Assembly (NCBI GenBank): GCA_030142905.1
Contig: JASJOG010000168.1
Span: forward strand, 587,501-651,500
From: Heliopora coerulea
Taxonomy: Eukaryota; Cnidaria; Anthozoa; Scleralcyonacea; Helioporidae
DNA length: 64,000 nucleotides
Direction: 5' to 3'
Made by a program: the position numbers and the translations under genes. Below are positions 21,379 through 32,605 of this stretch, piece after piece; position 1 is the first letter of the stretch; each line of letters begins with the position of its first letter. The notes under the pieces are model-generated. The model searched no databases. It was not told the DNA's origin and saw only the letters and a list, made by a program, of their open reading frames with translations.

Positions 21379-22347
21379 ATGTATAGTTTTTTTTCCGTCG
21401 CTTTCATTGTTGCTGCATCTCTTGCTGCTGTCTATCGTTTACTTAAAAGCTATGTTAGCGGTGGAATATGTAGAAGCAAGGCAAGTATGGAAGGCAAGAC
21501 AGTTATCATTACTGGAGCGAACACTGGAATTGGAAAAGAAACTGCAATGGATTTGGCAAAGAGAGGTGCTCGAGTGATCATGGCATGTCGAGATTTGAAT
21601 AAAGGGGAAGCAGCCTTAAAGGATATCGTTGAAAAAAGTGGTAATACAAAAGTCACATTAAGGCAACTCGACCTGGCTTCTATGAGGTCCATTGACGAAT
21701 TTGCCGAAGACATCAACCAGAATGAGACACAACTTCATGTGTTAATCAACAATGCTGGACTAGCGTATCCATCTCAGCTGAAGAGAACTAAAGATGGCTT
21801 TGAAATGACCATGGGTGTGAACCATCTGGGACACTTTTTGCTGACGAATCTGCTGCTAGATTTGTTGAGGAAGTCATCGCCAGCTCGCATTGTCGTTGTG
21901 TCTTCTTCTGCCCACCAAAGTTTGACTAAAGAAATGAAATTCGATAACATTAACAGTGAAAAATTCTACAACAGATGGGATTCTTATGGTCAAAGTAAAC
22001 TGGCCAATATCCTGTTTGCAAGAGAACTTGCCAAGCGACTGGAAGGTTCTGGTGTGACTGTCAATTCTCTTCATCCTGGTGTGATTTTAACCGGGATTGT
22101 TCGACATTTAAACCGCGTCTTGACGTTTTTCATAACTCTTTTGATTAACATATTTTGTAAGACCCCTGAACAAGGTGCTCAGACCACCATTCATTTAGCT
22201 GTTTGTGAAGAAGTGGAACGTATGAGTGGGTTGTATTTTGCTGATTGTAAACCACAAGAGCCGTCGAAAGCAGCTCAAGATGAAGGAGCAGCGAAAAAGT
22301 TGTGGGAAATGAGCGCTGATCTTGTGGGATTGGATACAACTATTTAG
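21379..22347 (+). CDS. RDH13/14-like short-chain dehydrogenase, copy 6
   Basis: Intronless, 322 aa from the ATG at 21379 (context GAAACCATGT, same as copies 1 and 5). The frame extends to an earlier ATG at 21331, which would add 16 residues before the anchor and is less likely. The hydrophobic anchor SVAFIVAASLAAVYRLL is followed by TGANTGIG, INNAG, VVSSSAH and YGQSK. Relative to copy 5 the loop after VILTG is hydrophobic and different (NRVLTFFITLLINIF), the main variable region of the array. It is the last gene of the array, with AATAAA 34 bases after the stop. Confidence 0.92.
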   Translation: MYSFFSVAFIVAASLAAVYRLLKSYVSGGICRSKASMEGKTVIITGANTGIGKETAMDLAKRGARVIMACRDLNKGEAALKDIVEKSGNTKVTLRQLDLASMRSIDEFAEDINQNETQLHVLINNAGLAYPSQLKRTKDGFEMTMGVNHLGHFLLTNLLLDLLRKSSPARIVVVSSSAHQSLTKEMKFDNINSEKFYNRWDSYGQSKLANILFARELAKRLEGSGVTVNSLHPGVILTGIVRHLNRVLTFFITLLINIFCKTPEQGAQTTIHLAVCEEVERMSGLYFADCKPQEPSKAAQDEGAAKKLWEMSADLVGLDTTI

Positions 22348-22380
22348 ACAATGCACATCCGATCAGAATTGTATAATGGA

Positions 22381-22386
22381 AATAAA
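22381..22386 (+). promoter_or_regulatory. AATAAA polyadenylation signal, RDH copy 6
   Basis: The hexamer lies 34 bases downstream of the TAG stop and is followed by a T-rich tract. Confidence 0.55.
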
Positions 22387-22951
22387 TATATTTTTTAGTG
22401 AGTCATGACTTTGTTTTACTTTATTAAACAAATCTATTTGGCATGATATTGTTAAGCAAACAAGTTTAAAATCCACGAGTCAAAACTCAAAACTATTTGA
22501 ACTTTTGACAAACAAATGTTTGAACTTTAGTTTTACGTCGAAGTCGTGGTTAATAAATAACAATCAAAAGTGTCCAACTGTTTTCCCAAACCATAGCCCA
22601 ATATAGAGACTTACTCCAAGTCTTCCTATGTCCAAATCCGTTCGCGAGTTGACAATGTCACTTTTAACTCTGCGCTTACCTGATCGTACCGAAACTTGGC
22701 AAGAGACTGTGGAGCAAGTGCACCTCGAACTAAGCGTACCGTAGTTGATCGCACAAAAATTTGGGATATCGGTTGATGGGCTATCTTGGTATGGACAGGA
22801 AGTGAGTCTGACCGCGAAAATTGTTTCAACTGAACTAATGCGTGCTTAATGGCAAAACTTTGCGCAACGTAACTCCAATATTTAAACTAGAGGTCAAAGG
22901 TGATCTGACTTTTTACCTAGTCATCAGTCCCCTTATCTTCACACGGCCAAC
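22387..22951. other. Upstream region of MRPS9
   Basis: This holds the spacer after RDH copy 6 and the presumed 5' flank and UTR of MRPS9. No further feature is supportable. Confidence 0.4.
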
Positions 22952-25900
22952 ATGGCGAAAGTTTTGCAGAGAATTGCTTGGAGTTCTTGCAGGGTCAAGT
23001 GTGGCCAAAACGTTACGAAAACAGTATCCAAAACGACTGACAGCAATGTTAAATCATACGGAAGGTGCTGTGCCAGTTTTGTAAGTATTTTGGCTTTGGC
23101 ACATGCACTAAACACATTCTCAAAGTCGCGCTGAGTGTGTTAGAATTACCGTTAAGAAATTTGTTTTAATAGTTTTAAGAACACTTTAAAGATGAAACGT
23201 GAAACATAATGGACAGTGTGAGCTACGTGTGAGTTCCATTGACTGCTTTAGCCAAGGTTTAGTTTTCAACTTATGTGGGAAAGCTCAATTTTGACGAATT
23301 AAATCGGGTAAAACCCAATTAATTCAATTTCAGGGTCAGTATTAAATCATTTAGTTTGATAATGACCCAAGAATATAGCTGAAATATTACCGTGATTACT
23401 ATGACTTTTCTTGAATATCAAGTTCCTAGATGACAATTTTCCGTTTGGTTTTTCCACCTTATTTTCTCAAATTGTCAGCTGGCCATGGTTTTAAGGTTTT
23501 TTTATATCTTGTTATTTTGAAGGGAACATACTCACGACATTTACAGAGAAGAAACCGTGTTCAAGATCAATCAAACAGTCAGTAAATTTGTTAGGTTCTT
23601 TTTCATCATGCAGTACTGTAGACTACACCACAAAAATCTGCAAACATGCTATACAACACTACTGGAACTAAAACTATTTTTTGTGGAACATAATTTAAAC
23701 AATTAAATTAATTTAACCAATTGTATATTAAATATCAATGTAGATTTTTGAAATCATTGGATTGTTCATGAACTAATTGTCTCAGTTAAAGTAATTTTAA
23801 ATCCAATTTAATATAATTTCTTCTGAAGTCTTCAATTGAATTCATTGACTTGGCAGCTGAATTCATGGAAGATGAAATAAAGAAGTATGAAATGGGAAAA
23901 CGGTGGCTTGCAAAGATGATGGGTGCAGATGCAGAGACTTTCACAGATAGTGATATAGAGGTGAGATGATATTGCTCATCAAAAAAGCTGAGCGATGTAC
24001 TAGTTTTGGCTGTCATACTAGAGCTGCTCTTTGTAAATATGTGGTCATAAGATATTGCAAGATGGTATGCTAAAGCTGTAGTTAAATAATTGATAAGGGG
24101 ATAACTTGTTTTGGTTATTCATTGTTGTATACATTTGATGGAATGATGAGGTTGATAACTTCACTTCATCTGGAACAACTTCAATAGCCTTATATGGAAT
24201 ACAGTTGCCTGGTTTTGTCTTGGATACAAATCTACTTATTTACAACAAAAAAAAAAGATTAGGAAAGGAAAAGAAAGGAAAGAAAAGAGAATTAAAGTAA
24301 AGGATAGAAGTGAAAAGCAAAGAAAAGTAAAGCAAAAGAATGAAAGGTTTAGGAAAAGGGAAGAAAAGAAAATGGAAGGAAAGCAGACAGATAAAGTGAA
24401 TATTCTATTTCAGAATCATCCTCAGGGTATTATGAAAAGTTAGGTAGAGCGGCGGACTGGTATCCTGAAGGTGTGAGTTCAAATCCCACTCGAGTTAACA
24501 TTTTTCAGTTGACTTCAGCAGTGTAGGTTAATTGTGAAGTTATCATTTCATAATAGAGTGAATATAAAGGAAATGAATGTTAAAATTTCATTGTATTGAC
24601 TTTTATATTTGAATGATGATTTATCCTTTTGCTGCATTATGCACTAAACCAACCAGTAAACCCTGAGAGAGTTCCCTTGAGGTATAATACCATCTGGTGT
24701 TTCGCAAAAATGAAATTCTAAAGCTTTGTCTTGGGGTAACACTTTCTACTTACGTCTTAGTTGTTATGATCTTTTTCTGTGTTTAGGAATCGTTGAGATA
24801 TCTCTTGCCCACTAAATTGTTTGCAAAAGATGCAAGACCTCTGATGAAGGTGAGTTTATGAGCTGTACCCAAGACTGGGCTTTTCTGTCAGTGAAAGGAC
24901 AGAAGAGATAGCTGAGTGTCAGTATAGTATGCTGCAAATTTACTGAAATTATTGAAATTTGTTATTTCAGTTCCTAGATAGGAGTCAAATATTGTCCATG
25001 AGATGTTTCATATTCAGTTTGATATTCGAGGAGTTAAATCCCATGAAAATGTTATCAACAATGCTGATTAGACATTATAACAATGTTGTTCCATCAATGA
25101 ATAGCCATTGATTCAGTGGCAACTACTCAAAACAGTCAAATAGCAATGTTAAAAATGATGAACATGGTTGTTCCAGTCACTACATCTTTTCCATGTTCCA
25201 ACCACAATGGACAATCATCATTGCTTGGTCAATGTCTAAGACCTGTTCTCCACTTGAGGCATATTGTACTGGTAGAAAACAGTGTGTGTTGTTCAGCACA
25301 CACACTTATCAGAAGTGTAGCAGAGAAATTGATGAGCATGTGCAACTGTATCATTTGAGTAATACACATGCTTGTTAGTATGCTCCACATCTACAGAGAT
25401 GAGGATGGTGAGATGGATGTGGGGTGTATCACTGAGGGATAGAGTGCCGAGTGCAGAATTGAGGGAGAGAATGGGGATTGAGTCAGTGTCTGATGCCATG
25501 AAATGGAATAGGTTAAGATGGTTGGGACATGTGCTGCAGAAGGATGACATGGGGCCAGGTGGTGGAAAGGGACATGAGAGAGTGCGGGTTAAAAAGGGAA
25601 GATGTGAAGGATAGGGAGAGGTGGAGGAGGCTGCTGTGTAGAGCTGCCGGCCAACCTCTGCGTAAGCTGGGAAAACAGCTGTAAAATGACTGTTGTTGTT
25701 GTTGCTTGTTAGTATGCTCCATATTGTTTTGCTATGCTTGCTATTAATATTGTCAAAACAATGATAAACAGTAGTGTTGTTTGATCCATGCTGAACAACA
25801 TTCATTTGTTGAAACAATGAAGAACAAAAAGTTCAGTTCATCAGAGTTATTTGTCCATGATATCAAAGCATTTAAAGAATTATTCAGGCAGCAATGTAGT

Positions 25901-28900
25901 GATATGAAAGGTATTTGCATGTGTATCTATGTATGTACAGTATACTGTATTATAACTGTATGTACTTGGGCAACTTTTAGTTTCAAAATTAACAGTTGCT
26001 GCATTGTTTCCTTGTCAGCATCCTTCCAAGCTATTTCCTGAAAGTAAAAGTAAGTTTCGTAAACTAGTAAGTCATAATTGGATATGATGAGTGGAGATTT
26101 TTTTTTTTTAGTTTTTTTGTTTTTGTTTGTTTTGTTTTGTTATGTTTGTTGGTTGATTGGAGAGAGATTAATCAAATTGAAACAGATTAAAGAAAGTTGA
26201 AAGGTAGTAGCACTCTGCTAAAAATTAAGGAGACAAGACATGGAGATTTTGAGAACAAGCATCAATTGTAAATCAATATTATTTACTGTATGTAGAAGCT
26301 GTCTAGTGGTTATATCATTCTGTACTGAACAGTATTCATGCCTTGACTAGTTACTTATGTAACCTCTTTTAACCTTAAATATTACTTTTTTATTAATTCA
26401 CCATTCCTTTGGGTTTTCAGGCTTGTTTTCATCTGATGGTCGACCAGTCCATGCAGCTTTCTATACTGGAACTGAGGCCTTTCATGACTTGCTTTATGTG
26501 TGTCAACTAGTAAAGTATTTTGGGTTTTTTTTTGGGGGGGTTATTTGTTTTTTTTTTCATTTGGTTTTTTTTTGTTTGTTTTTTTGGGTTTTTTTGGTTT
26601 CTTTTAGTTTGTTTGTTTTTTTCTTGTTTTCTTGACCCATTTATTTCTTAAATCTGGGTTTGACTATTGTTAGGATATCTTCAGGCACTGCAGAATAGCC
26701 AGGGAAATGGAGGAAGTTCCCGTCAAAGAAGTACACAATATCGAAGAAAATCCTGATGGTGTCAAAAGGTTAGAATGTTTAATATTCATATTTCATGTCA
26801 TGGCGCCCAAGTTCCTTTGTCAAAAAGCTGAAAGGATGAGGAACAGTAGAAATTGAATACAGAAGTACGAACGTTTCCCACAAAGGCCATCGATCAGAGT
26901 CAAACTTGAAGTATTGTGATAAAGGGCTCTCGTCCCGACTGTCAGTACTTTGTGTCTTCATGAAATGATAACTTCACAATTAACCTACACTATTGAAGTC
27001 AACTGAAAAATGTTGACTCGAGCGGGATTTGAAATCGCACCTTCGGGATACCGGTCCGTTCAGTTTCGACAGTTTCTCAACCTTTTACCTTTTACACATC
27101 GTTTGAAACTACCCACACAGGCACACGGCGTAGTACTTTTATGTCATTTGTTACTGAACGATTCATGTTTTGAGTACTGAATTCATGCACAAACGATACA
27201 CCTTCTTCCTTTCCGTCAAGTGAAAATACTCTTCCGCGAATATGCGTGGATTGTGGCATTAATACTAAACAGTTAGAATAACATTTTTTAAGGATAAACA
27301 GTTCATCTGTGAACTATAATAATGAAACATTTCTCTTTGAAAATCTTTTGTTTTCAAATGTGACGAGATCCAAACTTTTAAGTAATATCGACTTTGAGCA
27401 ACTGAGGTACTCTAGCTTAGATGACGGGAGGTTAAATTAGGCTTTGCACATGTTGACCAGGGCTTTATATCATTTTATTGGCCGCTATTCGCAGAAATAC
27501 AGTCGAAAACAGAGAGAGTGGACAGGCCAGGCTCAGATGGCTTCACCGAGATGAATTAGAGACTGTTCTGGAGGAAGAATTATCAACGAAAAATGTACGG
27601 TACCCACCCTTACTGCATGCATGTTTCCCCTTTCTCCGATAGTTTTCCTCTTTAGTTTCATTGCTTCCATTTAAACTCTCTTCCTTCCTTCCTTCCTTCC
27701 TTCCTTTCTTTCTTCCTTTCAATTCCTTGCTTGTTTTCATGGTTACTTTCTTCATTTCTACCCGATCCATTGACTTCATTAGTCGTCATTTCCAGTCATC
27801 ATTTCATGCCTTACACATTTGATTATCTTCTTATTCATTTCAATGGCGTCAGTATGAGGTTGTCCTCCATCGTTTAAAGAAGTTAGCTCGTCAAAACGAT
27901 CAAACCAACTCAGTCCAGATTAAGCAGTTCCTGGAAAAATTTCAAACTCCCGTGAAGCATGAAGGATCTCAATTCAATGTAGAAAAAGTGAGTCAACTTG
28001 AATGTTTTTTTGTTTGTTTGTTTAACCCAAAACTGATCAACAAATACTTGAAGTCAAACAGAAATGGCATTAGATAAATCTTGGATGATTGATTTCAATC
28101 AAACGTTTTAAATCATAGATGTAAATTATGGTTTAAATAACACCAAATTGTAGTGCATTCATAACGTTTTGTGATAAAATTCCAGACTGTGAAGCAAATG
28201 TAATTCTGCTGATGGTTCATCAGGGAGTCTTAGATAGGTTAAGGTACAGCAGACCTGCATAATTTGTTATTAACCGAAACAACATTCCAGCTCTCAGGAG
28301 AAAATCATAAAAAGAAATCCGATTTAAATAAAAATGAATGTGACTTCCCTGATCTTAATAAGAAAAATCAAAATAATAACCGCCCCAGATGTACACTGGT
28401 GTATTTCATCGTGCTGTCTTTTACATTTCTAGCTGGATGAAGTTGGAAAAGCTCATGCAAAAGGTACATTAGCGACAGTTGTAATGAGATTATAAGGTGC
28501 AGTTGCTCCATTTCATCTTTTTAAGTGATATTTAAAAACCGAGCTGGAATGCTTTATCAAAATTTCAGATCGGACAAACATCCCTACCTTTATGATTTCG
28601 GAATTTGAACCATCCATCAGACAGCTTTATGAAACGTCAGGTCTCCTCAAATAGTTTCTCAACAAAAGATTACGCTTTCCAAGAAGATGGCGAATGGCGG
28701 GAAATTGTCGTTAGTTATTCTCTCGACTCTCCCATGCCATGTTGGTTTGACTTGAAATCGTCCACGGTGTGTTCTTGAAAAGTGAACGATGCTGTGTGTA
28801 CTTGAATGTAGTTATTGGGATCTTTTTTGGTGATCAGTGATATATTTATGTTGTAAAATCTTGGTTTGTGGGTTCAGGTTATAGGAAGAGAGCAATGGCC

Positions 28901-30707
28901 GAGGTATGGATTTCTAATGGGACTGGAAAAATTGTAATCAACGACACTCCGCTCATTGAATACTTTTGTAAACAAGAAGACAGGTAACGAGCGACATCTC
29001 ACGCAAATAGTTATCAATCTTGGTGATTTTGTCGAAACACCACTTAAAGGAAACGCCAGTCTACATTCAGTCATTTTACTTCTCTCTCAATGGCTTTCAT
29101 AAAGATATTATCCTGGGCTTTGATATTCCTAATTAGATTAAGTTGGATTCAAATGAACTGTGTCACCGAGTTTAGGATATTCTCATAGTTTCTGTGGTAA
29201 ATTGAGTTTAGTTAGAAAGAAATCGCTAGTCAGAGTTGGAAAATTATTTAACGGCGATTAGAATCTGGACTGTCTTCTCAAAAAAATTGTGCACTGATTT
29301 TAAAAGTAACTAGGACAGCGACGTTTTTTCGCGTGAAAGGTGCCTCAAAAAGGCACTAAAATTTTAATAACATTACTAACATTTGGTTACTGAATAGTCG
29401 CATACATAAGTTTTCTTCACAACTAGCGACTCCGGTTCAAGTTACTTTCAAAAATATTGGATGAAGTTAACAATGGCGTAAATTATACATTTTAAAGTGT
29501 GACGTTTGCATCTTGGTTCACCAAATGACGAAAACTTTTTTTTCATATTCGTCCTCACCCATATCTTTGTTATCGCTGAAGCCTGTAACCTGCTGGTTTT
29601 ATCCATTGTAATCTAATAACTGAGTAGATTACTGGCCGGAATCACGTTCTGGTTTACCTATGCAACTTTACATTGTAATAGTTATAGACTAACTGTAGCT
29701 GGATAAATTCATTTTATAGAAATCAAGTATGGCATCCGTTTATCCAACTTGACCGCATGGACAAGTTTGACGTTGAATGCAATGTGATTGGCGGAGGAAC
29801 TACGGGTAGGAGCGAGATGACGTTTATCTCTTAAAAAGGAACTTTGTTCTTTGTGGCCATTTCATTAATCACTCACATTTGCCTGAACGAGCCCATGTAC
29901 AGTAGACGGAATAATACTGTTTGTATACTTAAGTAGGCATGAAAACTGAAAATTTATATTAAATTTGTTGACGTCTTCACTAAACGGTTTCCTTGAACAA
30001 CTCTAGTCTCTTTGTTCATCCTAAATCTCCTCTCCCCCGTCTTCCTTCACTGCACATTCATTTCTTTTCCATCCAAACCTTTCACTTCCTCGTTCTATTC
30101 TACTGCCTTCAGCTTAATGACCCCCACTTCACTAGCTTTCTCCCACGCATTCTTCGATCTCCATCCCATCCTCTTCGTCCCCTGCTACCTGGATAATTGT
30201 GATTTTTCTTTCCATGTCGATCTGAAAAACAGTGTTATATTCTGCATTTTACAGGGCAAGCTGGTGCCATAAGGCTAGCAATTTCTAGGGCTTTAACAAG
30301 TGTTTCGTCTGACTTTTTGAAACCTTTGCAAGAAGGTAAGAATTTAGAGTGATGTAACTATCAAAAGTAAATTTTGATAAACATATTTTAATATCACTGC
30401 CATATGACTCTCAGTCGTGGTTGCTGTAAGTAAAAATATGATTGAAAGTTTTCGAGACGTTGTGCTGAGTAAGATCACATTTCCAAACCACAATCTCAGA
30501 ACTAATTTCCTTTTTCCATTCCTCTTGTATCATCTCTTGAATTATTGATGAGTTTGAGATCTTTTCGTGTGAGACGATCCTCTCAAGCTAAATACTCCCT
30601 TCATTTCAGCTGGGCTGCTAACACGAGACAGGCGCCTTGTTGAACGGAAGAAACCAGGCCAGAAGAAAGCAAGGAAGAAATTTGCATGGTCTGTAGACGA
30701 TCAGTAA
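22952..30707 (+). CDS. MRPS9: Mitochondrial small-subunit ribosomal protein uS9m
   Basis: A component of the mitoribosome small subunit. Fourteen exons: 22952-23080, 23523-23577, 23857-23960, 24787-24849, 26019-26049, 26421-26497, 26674-26768, 27495-27594, 27853-27987, 28433-28463, 28878-28983, 29720-29805, 30255-30335, 30610-30707. Phases close throughout and the product is 396 aa, as I recall for the human protein. The start gives a basic, Ser/Thr-rich presequence (MAKVLQRIAWSSCRV). Conserved blocks are GKRWLAKMMGAD, LFAKDARPLMK, the S9 fold AMAEVWISNGTGKIVIN, GGGTTGQAGAIRLA, and the basic tail ERKKPGQKKARKKF. Exon 2 uses a weak donor (A|GTCAGT) chosen on phase. Exon 6 could also end at 26509, adding four residues. 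Confidence 0.95.
24240..24385. repeat. A/G-rich low-complexity tract in MRPS9 intron 3
   Basis: An AAAGGAAAAGAAAGG-type purine tract of about 145 bases immediately before a tRNA-derived SINE. Confidence 0.7.
24432..24548 (+). mobile_element. tRNA-derived SINE, copy 1
   Basis: Contains a B-box-like GAGTTCAAATCCCACTCGAG, then the tail TTTTTCAGTTGACTTCAGCAGTG and GGTTAATTGTGAAGTTATCA. A reverse-oriented copy with the same tail lies at 26945-27065 and a third, more diverged, at 39425-39540. Confidence 0.7.
25372..25706 (+). mobile_element. LINE 3' fragment in MRPS9 intron 4
   Basis: An open segment encoding VRWMWGVSLRDRVPSAELR and RLRWLGHVLQKDD, the C-terminal end of a reverse-transcriptase ORF commonly seen in invertebrate LINEs. 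It ends in a (TGT)n tract near 25690-25705, as expected of a LINE 3' end. Heavily 5'-truncated. Confidence 0.8.
26523..26632. repeat. T-rich low-complexity tract, MRPS9 intron 6
   Basis: A GTTTTTTTTTG/TTTGTTTG-type tract. It acts as an extended pyrimidine-rich stretch upstream of exon 7. Confidence 0.6.
26945..27065 (-). mobile_element. tRNA-derived SINE, copy 2
   Basis: The reverse complement carries GATTTCAAATCCCGCTCGAG, then the tail CAACATTTTTCAGTTGACTT and GTAGGTTAATTGTGAAGTTA shared with copy 1. Located in MRPS9 intron 7. Confidence 0.7.
27682..27720. repeat. (CTTC)n microsatellite in MRPS9 intron 8
   Basis: About nine tandem CTTC units with slight decay at the right end. Confidence 0.8.
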
Positions 30708-32605
30708 TTATATTTAAACTGGGACTACAATTGCATTCCACAGCGCTCAAGTATTGTTCATCAAGAGAACATTAACTAGTGATCATGATCAATAACTCTG
30801 TAGAGATCAAAATTTGCTCTTTTCCGGCGGGATAAGACTTGTGTTATTTTACTCTGGCTGGCGGCAAATGATTTTACTCGTCAGAGGGGGATCTCCCGTC
30901 GGGAGAGAGTTGATCTAGCCCACAGATCATTCTGGTTTAGTGATTCGTTCTTAATGCCCAGATCCCGGTACGTCTTGGCGCGGCTGCACGAGAAGTTTTG
31001 GTGCGGCAGCGTTCATAAAAGTGACGAGATTTAGGCACGAGGACGGTAGTAAATCAGTTCTAGAGCGCTAATACCAATGTGTTCCTAATGTACTTTTTAG
31101 TAAATTACGTACATCAAAAGGCAGTTCTATGATGCCCCGGTAGTTTATCCGGAAGATAAGTCTCAATGATTGAACAGCGGACAATTTGAGGCGAACAACT
31201 GAAATTAAAGTTAACTTTTATTCTACCAAAGAGCAGTGAAGTAGATCACTGACGATATGGCTGTACTTGGCTATACAGAGCCAAGTGTTAGAAAACACCA
31301 GGCGATATTAACAATTGAATTATTCACACCTTGGTCCGCACAGACCTCTTGTCATGCCACTTAAAAAGTTTTTCTTGTGTACAGTCCGTGAAAAGCTTCA
31401 TTTGTTTTTTTATGATAATACAATGATCATGTCTACTTATCAATACTTTAACTTCATTCGTTCTAGGGTAAAGCGATGATGTTTCACCTGGCTTCTTTGT
31501 CAACGCAATATTCCGTGGAATTGAACGTGCACTTCGCTCCAGATGTCAGACACTTCATGCTTTGATATCCGCTCCTGTTCCGGCATCCCCCATGCTTCCA
31601 ACGAGGTCCACACCCCAGCTATGTTTTCCAACAGCACAAGCTTTTTGTTTTATTTTCAGTTCTTATATCGCCGTCAAGTAGGCATACAGTTTCGCTCTCT
31701 CTCCTAACCCACCTACTGTACTTAGTGTTCTGATGGCGCTTTTGACTTGTCAACTATCGTTTCTTCCACACCAGATAAATGTCCTGGTCTGAGACACGTT
31801 CCATTCACATCGTTCCATTGACATAGAACACAATACCGATGAGTTTTTCTGCCCATATAGGTCTTCTATTATTTTACTTGCAAAAGAGAAACTTCTGTAC
31901 AGAATAGAGTTAGATGTTTGTGAAGATGTTATCCGTTAGTTGATTTTGAAATTTGTTGTCAAGCATCAGGTCTTGAAGGTACTAAGCGATTTGTGTTGGA
32001 GAGGGAGGTTAGAATAACTGGACTTTGATGTAAAAATGATAAGCATAAAAAAAGAATGCTTAAAATGGAACATTATTTACTCCAACCTAAATGTTGCCGA
32101 GACGTTCGCACTGCGGACCTGTTTTAGTGAAAGTATTGCAAACTTGGTGTCCAAGGCTTCCAGCTATTAATGTTGTAAGGCAAAATTGTGGGCAGATTCA
32201 GCTTTGAGAAAAGCCTGTGTGCAATAACGTACCATAAAGATGGGCTCTGCCCTTGAGCATGCTGCAGTAAGTTGTGTTCTCTCTCCACACTTACTTGATA
32301 CTACCACAAGTTATCCTTGCTACAGAACAGAAGGCATGTATCCTCTATTCCATACCTAATCATTGACAACAAAAAAACAGTTCCTTTTTTGGAAGTTAAG
32401 GTTGGACCTTTGTTGAAACTCATTGATTAATCAATACCATTATTACTAATGGTGAAAATTATATTTTTATTGAAACAAGCATGTATATCTTCCAAGAGTT
32501 GTTCAACCTGACAACTAAAAATCTAGGTTTAAAACTTAACATTTTTTAATTAAATTTAAGAGCATATGTACATGAGTTCACCTAATTGACTTGGCAAATT
32601 TGATG
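30708..32605. other. Intergenic DNA between convergent MRPS9 and ORC6
   Basis: Holds the presumed 3' UTRs of both genes and a copy of the TTTTACTCTGGCTAA repeat at 30817-30915. No other gene recognised. Confidence 0.5.
30817..30915. repeat. Dispersed TTTTACTCTGGCTAA repeat, copy B
   Basis: TTTTCCGGCGGGATAAGACTT followed by TTATTTTACTCTGGCTGGCG and ATTTTACTCGTCAGAGGGGG. High similarity to 15303-15408 in the same orientation. Confidence 0.75.
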
